From: JAWXCB01 sp034440455
Lineage (GTDB): Bacteria; Bacteroidota; Bacteroidia; Chitinophagales; CAIOSU01
NCBI GenBank assembly: GCA_034440455.1
Contig: JAWXCB010000033.1
Coordinates: forward strand, 31,597-95,596
Length of the DNA stretch: 64,000 nucleotides
Direction of reading: 5' to 3'
The notes under the pieces are model-generated. The model was not told where the DNA came from. It did not search any database and was given only the letters and a program-made list of their open reading frames with translations. Both the position numbers and the translations under genes were made by a program. Positions within the stretch are counted from its first letter, which is position 1, and every line of letters starts with the position of its first letter. This document shows, piece by piece, positions 23,834 through 31,309 of this stretch.

Positions 23834-24769
23834 ATGGCAAGCCAAAAGAAAAAAACAAAAGTTGCAATTCAGGGAATCGCGGCAAGCTTTCACGAAATCG
23901 CTGCGCTCACTTATTTCAACATTCCCGTTGAAACAGTTGAATGCCTCACGTTTTATCAACTCTGCGAAACGCTGAAAAACGAAAAGTCGGATTATGCGGT
24001 GATGGCAATTGAAAACACCATAGCGGGCAGCATTCTTCCCAACTATTTTTTGTTGCAGCAGAATCATTTCAGCATAGTCGGTGAACTCTACCTGCCCATT
24101 CATTTGCATTTGCTTGCCTTGCCCGGTGTTGCATTGAAAGACATCCGCAGCATTGAATCGCACCCGATGGCAATTCGACAGTGTTATGAGTTTCTGCATT
24201 CGCTGCATGGCATTGAACTAAAAGAAAGTGATGACACGGCTTTCTCCGCAAAGCGCATCAAAGATTTGCAGTTGAAAGACACGGCAGCCATTGCCAATGA
24301 ACAAGCTGCAAAGAAGTTTGGCTTACAGATTTTGGAGAAGCGTATTGAAACGAACAAAAAGAATTTCACACGCTTCCTCATTCTTACAAGACGCACCGTA
24401 TTGAACGGCAGTGATAAAAATTCTTCATCAAACACCCTCTCCTTCGGAGAGGGCAAGGGTGAGGCAATAAAAAAAGTAATTTTTAAAACTGCCGGAAAGC
24501 AAGAAAGCAACAAAGCCTCTATTTGCTTTGAAGTGGCGAATGAAGTGGGCAGCCTTGCCGATGCGCTGATGACATTTAAAACCAATCAAATTAACCTGAC
24601 AAAAATTCAATCTATTCCCATCATCGGGAAGCCGAATGAATATTCAATACATGTTGACGTGGAATGGAAGCGCAGGAAAAATTATGACGATGCCATACAC
24701 ATTGTAATGCGGCAGGTGCGCAACCTAAATGTGCTGGGTGAATACAAAAAGGCGCAAATCAAATTCTGA
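23834..24769 (+). CDS. pheA: Prephenate dehydratase with ACT domain
   Basis: Residues about 8-190 are the prephenate dehydratase domain: AIQGIAASFHEIAAL, IENTIAGSILPNY, IESHPMAIRQC, DTAAIANEQAA and the catalytic NFTRFLIL (Thr-Arg-Phe). The C-terminal ACT domain (ICFEVANEVGSLADALMTF onward) is the usual Phe-sensing part. No chorismate mutase is fused; that activity is encoded three genes on. It converts prephenate to phenylpyruvate. In the linker, residues about 200-211 (NTLSFGEGKGEA) are encoded by a palindromic repeat found elsewhere in the window. It is the first structural gene after the attenuator, with 3 nt to the next gene. Confidence 0.96.
   Translation: MASQKKKTKVAIQGIAASFHEIAALTYFNIPVETVECLTFYQLCETLKNEKSDYAVMAIENTIAGSILPNYFLLQQNHFSIVGELYLPIHLHLLALPGVALKDIRSIESHPMAIRQCYEFLHSLHGIELKESDDTAFSAKRIKDLQLKDTAAIANEQAAKKFGLQILEKRIETNKKNFTRFLILTRRTVLNGSDKNSSSNTLSFGEGKGEAIKKVIFKTAGKQESNKASICFEVANEVGSLADALMTFKTNQINLTKIQSIPIIGKPNEYSIHVDVEWKRRKNYDDAIHIVMRQVRNLNVLGEYKKAQIKF
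24434..24464. repeat. CCCTCTCC hairpin repeat inserted in frame in pheA
   Basis: ACCCTCTCC-TTC-GGAGAGGG followed by CAAGGGTGAGG matches the copies at 4093, 23253 and 45330. Here it keeps the reading frame between the catalytic and ACT domains. Confidence 0.8.
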
Positions 24770-24772
24770 ACG

Positions 24773-25945
24773 ATGATAGAAACGGCAAAGCGCATCGCGC
24801 AGGTGGAAGAATATTATTTCAGCAAAAAGCTCGCTGAGGTGCGCAGCCTTGATACGCCTGCGTTGCGTGTAATCAATCTCGGAATCGGCAGTCCTGACCT
24901 TGCGCCAACGAAACAAGTGATTGATGCGCTTGCGTCATCAGCACAGCTTTCAACGAGTCACGGGTATCAGAGCTACAAAGGCGTTCCGCAACTCCGCAAC
25001 GCGATTAAAGATTTTTATAACAGGATTTATCATGTGCAATTGGATGCCGACACAATGATTCTTCCGTTGATTGGCTCGAAAGAAGGCATCATGCACATCA
25101 CGATGGCATTTGTGAATGAAGGTGATGAAGCGCTGATTCCCAATCCAGGCTACCCTACTTATTCGTCTGTTGCAAAGATTGCGGGCGCGAAAATCAGGGC
25201 GTATGATTTGATGGAAGAGAAAGACTGGGCTGTTGATTTGGAAGCGTTGCGCAAAAGTGATTTATCAAAGGTGAAACTGATGTGGGTGAATTATCCGAAT
25301 ATGCCTACAGGAAAAACTGCTTCTCACGATGAGTTGAAAGCATTGGTTGATTTAGCGCATGCTCATCATTTCCTGCTTATAAATGACAATCCTTACAGCC
25401 TGATTTTAAATGATACACCGAGGAGCATCCTATCGGTTGAGGGAGCTGAAGACGTTGCGCTTGAATTGAATTCTCTCAGCAAGTCGCACAACATGGCGGG
25501 TTGGCGCTTGGGGTGGGTGGCAGGGAAGAAAGAATACATTGACGCTATCGTGCGCGTGAAAAGCAACATGGATTCCGGCATGTTCCTTCCGCTGCAACTG
25601 GCGGCTGCCGAGGCGTTGAAGAATAACAAGGAATGGTTTGATGCGCTGAATAACATTTACCGCGAGCGAAAGAAAGCAGTGCAGCAAATACTTGATACGC
25701 TCGGTTGCACTTATTCAAACAACCAATCGGGACTGTTTGTATGGGCGAAAATTCCCGATGCAATTTCAGATGTAGAGAAATGGGTGGATGAAATTCTTTA
25801 TGGAACAAAAGTGTTCATCACACCCGGATTCATCTTTGGCGATGCGGGGAAACGCTATGTGCGCATTGCGTTGTGCAGCCCGGTGGAAACAATACAGCAA
25901 GCGTTAAATAGGATTAAGAAGTTTATGAATAAAGAAAGCACTTAA
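24773..25945 (+). CDS. Class I/II PLP aminotransferase (probable aromatic/aspartate aminotransferase)
   Basis: It is a fold-type I enzyme of 390 residues: INLGIGSPDLAP at the start, YPTYSSVAKIAGA, WVNYPNMPTG, INDNPYSLI, and the PLP lysine in SLSKSHNMAGWRLGW (Lys237). The C-terminus carries the Arg motif RYVRIALC. In this operon it most likely transaminates phenylpyruvate and 4-hydroxyphenylpyruvate to Phe and Tyr. Sequence alone does not exclude a broader aspartate or LL-diaminopimelate-type activity. It starts 3 nt after pheA; 133 nt with a repeat element separate it from tyrA. Confidence 0.9.
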   Translation: MIETAKRIAQVEEYYFSKKLAEVRSLDTPALRVINLGIGSPDLAPTKQVIDALASSAQLSTSHGYQSYKGVPQLRNAIKDFYNRIYHVQLDADTMILPLIGSKEGIMHITMAFVNEGDEALIPNPGYPTYSSVAKIAGAKIRAYDLMEEKDWAVDLEALRKSDLSKVKLMWVNYPNMPTGKTASHDELKALVDLAHAHHFLLINDNPYSLILNDTPRSILSVEGAEDVALELNSLSKSHNMAGWRLGWVAGKKEYIDAIVRVKSNMDSGMFLPLQLAAAEALKNNKEWFDALNNIYRERKKAVQQILDTLGCTYSNNQSGLFVWAKIPDAISDVEKWVDEILYGTKVFITPGFIFGDAGKRYVRIALCSPVETIQQALNRIKKFMNKEST

Positions 25946-25953
25946 AAGAAAGC

Positions 25954-26042
25954 GTCATTGCGAGAGCGTAGTACAAATTGCACCGAGCAGGGCTTTTCCC
26001 CTCTTAGAGGAGAAGCCCAGCGCACAAAGCCGGTGCAATGAC
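25954..26042. repeat. 89-bp palindromic repeat between aminotransferase and tyrA
   Basis: The ends are GTCATTGCGAG at 25954 and GCAATGAC at 26035-26042, the same termini as the element inside the TPR gene. The interior has TACAAATTGCACCGAGCAG, an inverted GGCTTTTCCCCTC/GAGGAGAAGCCC core and GCCGGTGCAAT, shared with the elements at 28179 and 36455. It is a mosaic of two families inside an operon. Confidence 0.75.
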
Positions 26043-26078
26043 GGTAGTTTCTTTAAAGCTTTTTCAAATTAACACACA

Positions 26079-26969
26079 ATGAAAACAACCATCATCGGCT
26101 TGGGACTTATCGGGGGAAGCATCGCGATTGACCTGCGCAAAAAAGGCTTTGCCACTTCAATCATTGGCGTGGATGCAAATGAAAGCAATGCGAAGAAGGC
26201 GCTGGAGCTTGGCTTGGTTGATAAAATCCTCCCTTTGCACGAAGCAGTGCGCGATGCTGAACTTGTGCTGATTGCAATTCCAGTGAATGCTCTTAAGAAT
26301 GTATTGCAACAAGTGCTGGATGAAGTTGCTCCAACAGCCGTAGTGATTGACGCAGGCTCTACCAAGTCGGGGCTTTGCAAATCCGTTTCCACGCACAGCA
26401 AGAGAAATCAATTCGTTGCCTCCCACCCGATTGCCGGTACGGAAAACTCAGGACCTGAAGCAGCTTTCATCGGGTTGTTTCAAAACAAAACAAATATCAT
26501 CTGTGAAAAAGAGAAATCATCTGCACACGCATTGCAGGTTGCTGAAGCTATTTTCACTGTCCTCGGCATGAGAACCATCTTCATGGATGCGGTGGAGCAT
26601 GATAAGCATGTAGCCTACGTTTCGCACCTCTCGCACGTCAGTTCGTTTTTGCTTGGGCAAACGGTGCTTGATATTGAAAAAGACGAGAAAAATATTTTCA
26701 ACCTTGCAGGCAGTGGTTTCGCCTCCACCGTGCGTCTTGCTAAAAGCTCGCCTGACATGTGGGCTCCTATCTTTGAACAGAATGCGGAGTTTCTCAGCCA
26801 GGCGTTGCTCGAATATATTATGCACCTGCAGCAGTTTCAATATTATTTGATGAAGCGCGATGTGAAAGAATTGCATCGCATCATGACGAAAGCAAATCAT
26901 ATTCGCGAAGTGCTTGCGGGCATTGAATTGAAACAATCAAAACCAGTTATCGAAAAGACTCAACACTAA
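26079..26969 (+). CDS. tyrA: Prephenate dehydrogenase
   Basis: The N-terminal Rossmann motif GLGLIGGSIAIDLRKKGF is followed by the signature SHPIAGTENSGPEAA and the helical C-terminal domain with DAVEHDKHVAYVSHLSH. At 296 residues it is the monofunctional form without chorismate mutase or ACT domain. It oxidatively decarboxylates prephenate to 4-hydroxyphenylpyruvate with NAD(P). It is the third structural gene of the aromatic operon, 6 nt before the DAHP synthase gene. Confidence 0.95.
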   Translation: MKTTIIGLGLIGGSIAIDLRKKGFATSIIGVDANESNAKKALELGLVDKILPLHEAVRDAELVLIAIPVNALKNVLQQVLDEVAPTAVVIDAGSTKSGLCKSVSTHSKRNQFVASHPIAGTENSGPEAAFIGLFQNKTNIICEKEKSSAHALQVAEAIFTVLGMRTIFMDAVEHDKHVAYVSHLSHVSSFLLGQTVLDIEKDEKNIFNLAGSGFASTVRLAKSSPDMWAPIFEQNAEFLSQALLEYIMHLQQFQYYLMKRDVKELHRIMTKANHIREVLAGIELKQSKPVIEKTQH

Positions 26970-26975
26970 TCAGCT

Positions 26976-28091
26976 ATGAAAAAAAACATCCAACTCCAAC
27001 CGATCTCCTCTTGGTTGCCTACGGCAACACGCCCCGTGATTATCAGCGGACCATGCAGCGCGGAAACTGAATCGCAGATGGTTGCCACTGCAAAACAAAT
27101 TGCAGCTACCGGAAAAGTACACGCTTTGCGCGCAGGCATCTGGAAGCCCCGCACACGCCCCGACCAGTATGAAGGCGCAGGTGAAGTCGGCTTGAAATGG
27201 CTCACCCTTGCCGGAAAAGAAACAGGGCTGCCTGTCACTACTGAAGTTGCTAATGCAGTGCATGTGGATGCATGCCTGAAAGCGGGCGTTGATTTCCTTT
27301 GGCTGGGCGCGCGCACAACGGTGAATCCATTTTCCGTGCAGGAGATTGCCGATGCGCTGAAAGGCGTTGACATTCCCGTGCTCGTGAAAAACCCAGTGAA
27401 CCCTGACCTTGAGTTGTGGATTGGCGCACTCGAACGCCTCAACAAAGCAGGCATCACCAAACTCGCTGCCATTCATCGCGGATTTTCTTCGTTTGAAAAA
27501 GGACCCTTTCGCAACGCGCCCATGTGGGACATCGCGATTGAGTTGAAAACACGCATCCCCGAACTTGATATTCTCTGCGACCCCAGTCATATTTGCGGTG
27601 CGCGTGACCTCATCGTCTTCGTGGCGCAAAAGGCGCTCGACCTCGACATGGCGGGGCTGATGATTGAAAGCCACATCAATCCTGATGCTGCATGGAGTGA
27701 TGCGAAACAACAAGTGACGCCTGCCGTACTATCATTCATCATAGATAATTTGATTGTGCGCACCGTTTCAACAGAAAACAAAAAATTTAAAGACACGCTT
27801 ACAATGTTTCGCGAGCAGATTGACTTGCTTGATGATGAAATCATGAGCAAGTTTGCCGCGCGCATGAAGATTTCTGAACAAATCGGGCAATACAAAAAGG
27901 AGAACAACGTAACGATTCTGCAAGTAAAGCGCTGGGAAGAAATCATCCAGACGCGCGTTGACCTCGGCAAGGCAATGGGTCTTAGCGGAGAGTTCACGAC
28001 CGAGTTACTCAAACTCATTCACCACGAATCCATCGCGGTGCAGACCAAGGTGATGAATGCGGCAGAACAGGCAAATAGTAATAAACAATAG
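26976..28091 (+). CDS. Bifunctional DAHP synthase / chorismate mutase
   Basis: Residues about 15-265 form a type I-beta DAHP synthase (VIISGPCSAETE, RAGIWKPRTRP, WLGARTTVNPF, VLVKNPVNPD, LCDPSHICGAR). Residues about 275-365 are an AroQ-type chorismate mutase helix bundle (MFREQIDLLDDEIMSKFAAR, ISEQIGQYKK, IHHESIAVQ). Having entry enzyme and mutase in one chain is common in Bacteroidetes. The protein makes DAHP from PEP and erythrose-4-phosphate and converts chorismate to prephenate. It closes the operon, so the attenuator would control both the first step and the Phe/Tyr branch. Confidence 0.95.
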   Translation: MKKNIQLQPISSWLPTATRPVIISGPCSAETESQMVATAKQIAATGKVHALRAGIWKPRTRPDQYEGAGEVGLKWLTLAGKETGLPVTTEVANAVHVDACLKAGVDFLWLGARTTVNPFSVQEIADALKGVDIPVLVKNPVNPDLELWIGALERLNKAGITKLAAIHRGFSSFEKGPFRNAPMWDIAIELKTRIPELDILCDPSHICGARDLIVFVAQKALDLDMAGLMIESHINPDAAWSDAKQQVTPAVLSFIIDNLIVRTVSTENKKFKDTLTMFREQIDLLDDEIMSKFAARMKISEQIGQYKKENNVTILQVKRWEEIIQTRVDLGKAMGLSGEFTTELLKLIHHESIAVQTKVMNAAEQANSNKQ

Positions 28092-28178
28092 CCTTTAATC
28101 AATATCAGCAGACCGAGGCGAAACTCAGAATGGGTATCTCAGAAGTTGATGCTGATGTTTGTAATTGCCCGCATCAAT

Positions 28179-28313
28179 AGGACATATTGCACCAACTCGC
28201 GCGGAGGGATTGAAGGGCAATTCCCCCTATTTGATACCCCCTTTGTATCCCTAATTCGGGATGAAACATTTCTCCTAAGGCGGGGAAAAGCCACGTTCGT
28301 TGCAATTTGTCCT
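28179..28313. repeat. 135-bp MITE-like repeat with AGGACA...TGTCCT ends
   Basis: The termini are AGGACATATTGCA and TGCAATTTGTCCT. Internal segments match, in reverse orientation, the element at 36455-36590 (GTGGCTTTTCCCC, GGGGTATCAAA, CCGCGCGAG). It fills most of the 240-nt gap between the convergent aromatic operon and the acetoacetate-decarboxylase-like gene. It has no coding capacity. Confidence 0.75.
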
Positions 28314-28332
28314 TCACCCGGTTGCTGGAACA

Positions 28333-29196
28333 TCACACCCGCTCCATCGCCATATCAAAGCAACTGTTCATGCTCTTGCAGAAACGAAATTGGAAAGGAG
28401 ATTCTTCAATTTGCAATGATTTCAAATCTGCAGCGCGAGGCGAGTCGCCCAGCTTTAACCACTGCGTATCGCTCTTTTTATTTTTCTGCCAAATCAAATG
28501 CATGTACTTGTTGATTGAGAAGTTTCCTTGAAAATTCGTTTGGCTTTTCAGCCGCTTGCCATCAAGTACGGAATAGAGATAACTTGTTTCATCCAAACGC
28601 TGCAACACGCCTGTTGTCGGTACTTTTAACTCAAAGTAATTTTTTCCTCCGTCATCTTTTGCGGTGGTGACGCAATAGTTCCCGTTGATTTGCACATCAA
28701 TATCTTCGGTCACTTTGGGCAATCCCCAAATCTTTAATCCACGCAGTTGATTTTCATGCGAAGTGACGGGCATGGAGAAAACATAATAGCCTGCTTTTGT
28801 AAAACTCTTCATCACCAACGGCAAAAGAGGAGGATTAAACGCTCCGTCAACCATCACAGGAATGGTCATTGCGATTTCGTTATAGCCGGGAATGTTCAGT
28901 ACGTTTTTATATTCATAGCATGAAAAGGCAACGAGCGCTCTGTCGAGTGTTCCTTTAATTGGTTTCATCGTGGAATGCGGCATCATCGCCAATGCGCGTT
29001 CATAATTGCAGAAAAAGATTGCCATCGCGCAGGTTACATTTCCATAAAAAGTAGGGAACTGATAGTTCTTTGTTATTGCATCCGTGAGTTGAACAGGAGC
29101 GGTTGCATGACGCAGTTTGAAACGCTTAAAAAATGCATCTTGAAAGAGATGTTCGTTCTCTATGAATTCTTTTTCAATCGTGTAGTTTGATTTCAT
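28333..29196 (-). CDS. Acetoacetate decarboxylase family protein
   Basis: The 287-residue protein has the ADC-like core: NVTCAMAIFFCNYERALAMM, YNEIAMTIPVMVDG, then GYYVFSMPVTSHENQLRGLK and IWGLPKVTEDID, where Lys161 sits at the expected Schiff-base lysine. True acetoacetate decarboxylase makes acetone and CO2, but many homologues act on other keto acids or aldol substrates. No solvent-forming genes are nearby, so the substrate is open. TACATTTG, 17 nt upstream on the minus strand, is a good -7 element. Confidence 0.8.
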   Translation of the reverse strand: MKSNYTIEKEFIENEHLFQDAFFKRFKLRHATAPVQLTDAITKNYQFPTFYGNVTCAMAIFFCNYERALAMMPHSTMKPIKGTLDRALVAFSCYEYKNVLNIPGYNEIAMTIPVMVDGAFNPPLLPLVMKSFTKAGYYVFSMPVTSHENQLRGLKIWGLPKVTEDIDVQINGNYCVTTAKDDGGKNYFELKVPTTGVLQRLDETSYLYSVLDGKRLKSQTNFQGNFSINKYMHLIWQKNKKSDTQWLKLGDSPRAADLKSLQIEESPFQFRFCKSMNSCFDMAMERV

Positions 29197-29212
29197 GGGG
29201 ACAGGTTTGAGG

Positions 29213-29220
29213 CAAATGTA
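29213..29220 (-). promoter_or_regulatory. -7 element TACATTTG for the acetoacetate-decarboxylase-like gene
   Basis: Exact TAnnTTTG match on the minus strand, 17 nt before the ATG. Confidence 0.45.
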
Positions 29221-29308
29221 AATTTTATTGCCGCAAAATATTTACACCGCTAATATTCTCAACGAGGAAAAAGCATTGAATACTGCACAACTAAAATTAG
29301 ATAGCAGG

Positions 29309-30559
29309 TTATTCAACATCTTTTCTCAAATCCAATTTTCTGAAAGAAGGAAAAGCGAGCGCTGTTGCAACTACTGTAAGTAGCGTCATGCTTCCGCCAA
29401 ACACAACGGCTGTAACTGTTCCCATAAGTTTTGCAGTGAGTCCGCTTTCAAACGCGCCCAGTTCATTTGATGAGCCGATGAACATTGAGTTCACTGCGCC
29501 AACCCGACCGCGCATGTTGTCGGGTGTTTTTAATTGCAAAATAGTTTGGCGTATCACTACGGAGATTCCATCTGTGACTCCGCTGAGAAACAATGCCAGC
29601 ACCGAGAGCCAAAACCATTCTGAAAGACCGAACAAGATAATACTAAGTCCAAAGCAAAATACTGCGCCCAGCAGTTTGATGCCCGCGTTTTTGTAAAATG
29701 GAACATACGCAGAAAGTAAAATGACGATAAACGCGCCCACGGCCGGCATGGCGCGCAACACGCCAAAACCCTGAGCGCCCACTTTTAAAATATCCTGTGC
29801 GAACACCGGCAGCAGCGCAATCGCCCCGCCAAACAACACGGCAAACATATCAAGGCTTAATGTGCCCAAGAGTGCTTTTGTGTTATAGACAAATTTGATT
29901 CCCTCTTTCAAGCTTTGCATAATAGGCTCGCCCACTTTCGGATTAAGAATAGGTTTTTTATCAATTTGAGTCGCACACAAAAACGAAAGCACTGCAAAAA
30001 CCAGAATCAGGCACATGGACCAATGCACGCCAATCCAGCTAATGGAAAAGCCTGCAAGCGCGGGACCGAGCACTGCGCCAATCTGCCATCCCGTGCTGCT
30101 CCATGTGGCGGCATTCGCATACGCCTTCTTTGGAACAATCAGCGACACTAACGAAAAGATAGTAGGACCGAAGAAGGCGCGATTAATTCCGCCCATGAAC
30201 ACCAGCGCGTAGATTGCATATAAAATTTTTTTAGTGGAATAATTTTCCGCTACCTGCGGTAGTGTCAGCAGAAAAAGCCCAAGGCTGATGAGTGAAAATG
30301 CGAAGATGCATTTAATCAGCAAGTTGCGCTTTTCCGTTTGGTCAACGATGTGTCCGGCATATAGCGCTATTGAAAGAGCAGGCACTACTTCCATCAGCCC
30401 GATGATGCCCAATGAAAGCGGATTCTTCGTGAGGCTATACACCACCCATTCAATCACGATGAATTGCATGCTCCACGCAAACACCAGTGCGAAGCGAACG
30501 AGCAGAAAAATTTTAAACTCTTTGAAACGAAGGGCTGCGTAAGGGTCTCGTTTTTCCAC
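29309..30559 (-). CDS. MFS transporter, EntS-like (MFS_3) family
   Basis: The 416 residues contain about twelve hydrophobic segments. The first half has ALRFKEFKIFLLVRFALVFA and YAGHIVDQTEKRNLL, equivalent to the loop 2-3 motif of major facilitators. The later segment FLSGVTDGISVVIRQTILQL and TPDNMRGRVGAVNSMFIGSS is typical of the EntS/MFS_3 exporter group. It likely exports a small molecule such as a drug or siderophore. No siderophore genes are nearby. TAGTTTTG lies 16 nt upstream. Confidence 0.88.
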   Translation of the reverse strand: MEKRDPYAALRFKEFKIFLLVRFALVFAWSMQFIVIEWVVYSLTKNPLSLGIIGLMEVVPALSIALYAGHIVDQTEKRNLLIKCIFAFSLISLGLFLLTLPQVAENYSTKKILYAIYALVFMGGINRAFFGPTIFSLVSLIVPKKAYANAATWSSTGWQIGAVLGPALAGFSISWIGVHWSMCLILVFAVLSFLCATQIDKKPILNPKVGEPIMQSLKEGIKFVYNTKALLGTLSLDMFAVLFGGAIALLPVFAQDILKVGAQGFGVLRAMPAVGAFIVILLSAYVPFYKNAGIKLLGAVFCFGLSIILFGLSEWFWLSVLALFLSGVTDGISVVIRQTILQLKTPDNMRGRVGAVNSMFIGSSNELGAFESGLTAKLMGTVTAVVFGGSMTLLTVVATALAFPSFRKLDLRKDVE

Positions 30560-30574
30560 TTAGTAATTGTGGCG

Positions 30575-30582
30575 CAAAACTA
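30575..30582 (-). promoter_or_regulatory. -7 element TAGTTTTG for the MFS gene
   Basis: Exact TAnnTTTG match on the minus strand, 16 nt before the ATG. Confidence 0.45.
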
Positions 30583-30637
30583 CCATTCCCTTTGTGTCTG
30601 GATTTTTTTAAGAGGCTTCATCTTTTTTATCATCTTC

Positions 30638-30820
30638 CTACTCATCAAGCAGCTTGCGGATTTCTTCTGGCAGATCATCAGGGTCGGAGCTATTAAGCAC
30701 GCTGATGTGCAACACCCCCGTTGCAATTAAAATAGCAACGAGCGCTGAAATTGCAAGCAGAAAAAGAAGCAGGTAATACAGAATATGTATGACCCCAAAT
30801 TTAAGTAAACAACGCTTTTT
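30638..30820 (-). CDS. Possible small membrane protein without a standard start codon
   Basis: The minus strand is open from 30820 to TAG at 30638-30640. It reads as a hydrophobic helix (YYLLLFLLAISALVAILIA) followed by a well-formed tail (SSDPDDLPEEIRKLLDE). The tail looks like real protein, but no ATG, GTG or TTG occurs in frame after the upstream TAA; only ATA, ATT or CTG codons could start it. Either a rare start is used or the 5' end is damaged. I do not recognise the family. Confidence 0.4.
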   Translation of the reverse strand, partial: KKRCLLKFGVIHILYYLLLFLLAISALVAILIATGVLHISVLNSSDPDDLPEEIRKLLDE

Positions 30821-30821
30821 T

Positions 30822-30829
30822 TATTTTTG
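30822..30829 (+). promoter_or_regulatory. -7 element TATTTTTG before the broken secreted gene
   Basis: Exact TAnnTTTG match 14 nt before ATG 30844. Confidence 0.35.
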
Positions 30830-30843
30830 AAATAATTTGAAGC

Positions 30844-31147
30844 ATGAAGCGATACGTATTTTTTCTATGTAGCTTTTTTCCTCGTGGCAGCATACTCCTT
30901 CGGTATTATCATCCACCACGTATTGCAAGAGTTCCTGCGAAGGTCTTGTTACAATCGGAGGATACCCACAGTTGGAAATGAAAGAAATGTTCCGATAGAA
31001 CTATATATTATACTAATTGGTATCAATGATGTGTATTATGTTCTGGGCAATGATGACAATTATCTAAAACAATTAGAAATTCTGACCCTTAGTATTGATA
31101 AGTCAGATAAATGTCATGAGAATCTATTTTATATCGGGTGTTCCTGA
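30844..31147 (+). pseudogene. Broken small secreted protein gene
   Basis: ATG 30844 starts a good signal peptide (MKRYVFFLCSFF) which leaves frame at a run of six T (30874-30879). The next frame continues it naturally as LVAAYSF and runs to TGA at 31145-31147 as a 60-odd-residue segment (YIILIGINDVYYVLGNDDNY). A third frame in the middle reads SSCEGLVTIGGYPQLEMKEM, which also looks coding, so more than one indel is likely. The original function cannot be told. Confidence 0.4.
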
Positions 31148-31309
31148 AATTGATTAATCCTCCAGTGCATAGAGAGTGCTATGCGCGCCATCTTCGCCTG
31201 TGCAACAAGCATCGCAAGGAGGCATTTGAACAGCCCTGCAATTTGTCCTAAACCTGTCAAAAATCAGAGAACGGTTGGGATATTCTGTGATAACCCTTAT
31301 TTTCAGCGC

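Noticed and set aside
23711..24208. Minus-strand 165-codon frame across the leader and pheA start
   Set aside because: It runs against the leader peptide, terminator and the well-supported prephenate dehydratase.
26970..27713. Minus-strand 247-codon frame
   Set aside because: It overlaps the DAHP synthase domain completely, whose family motifs are unambiguous on the plus strand.
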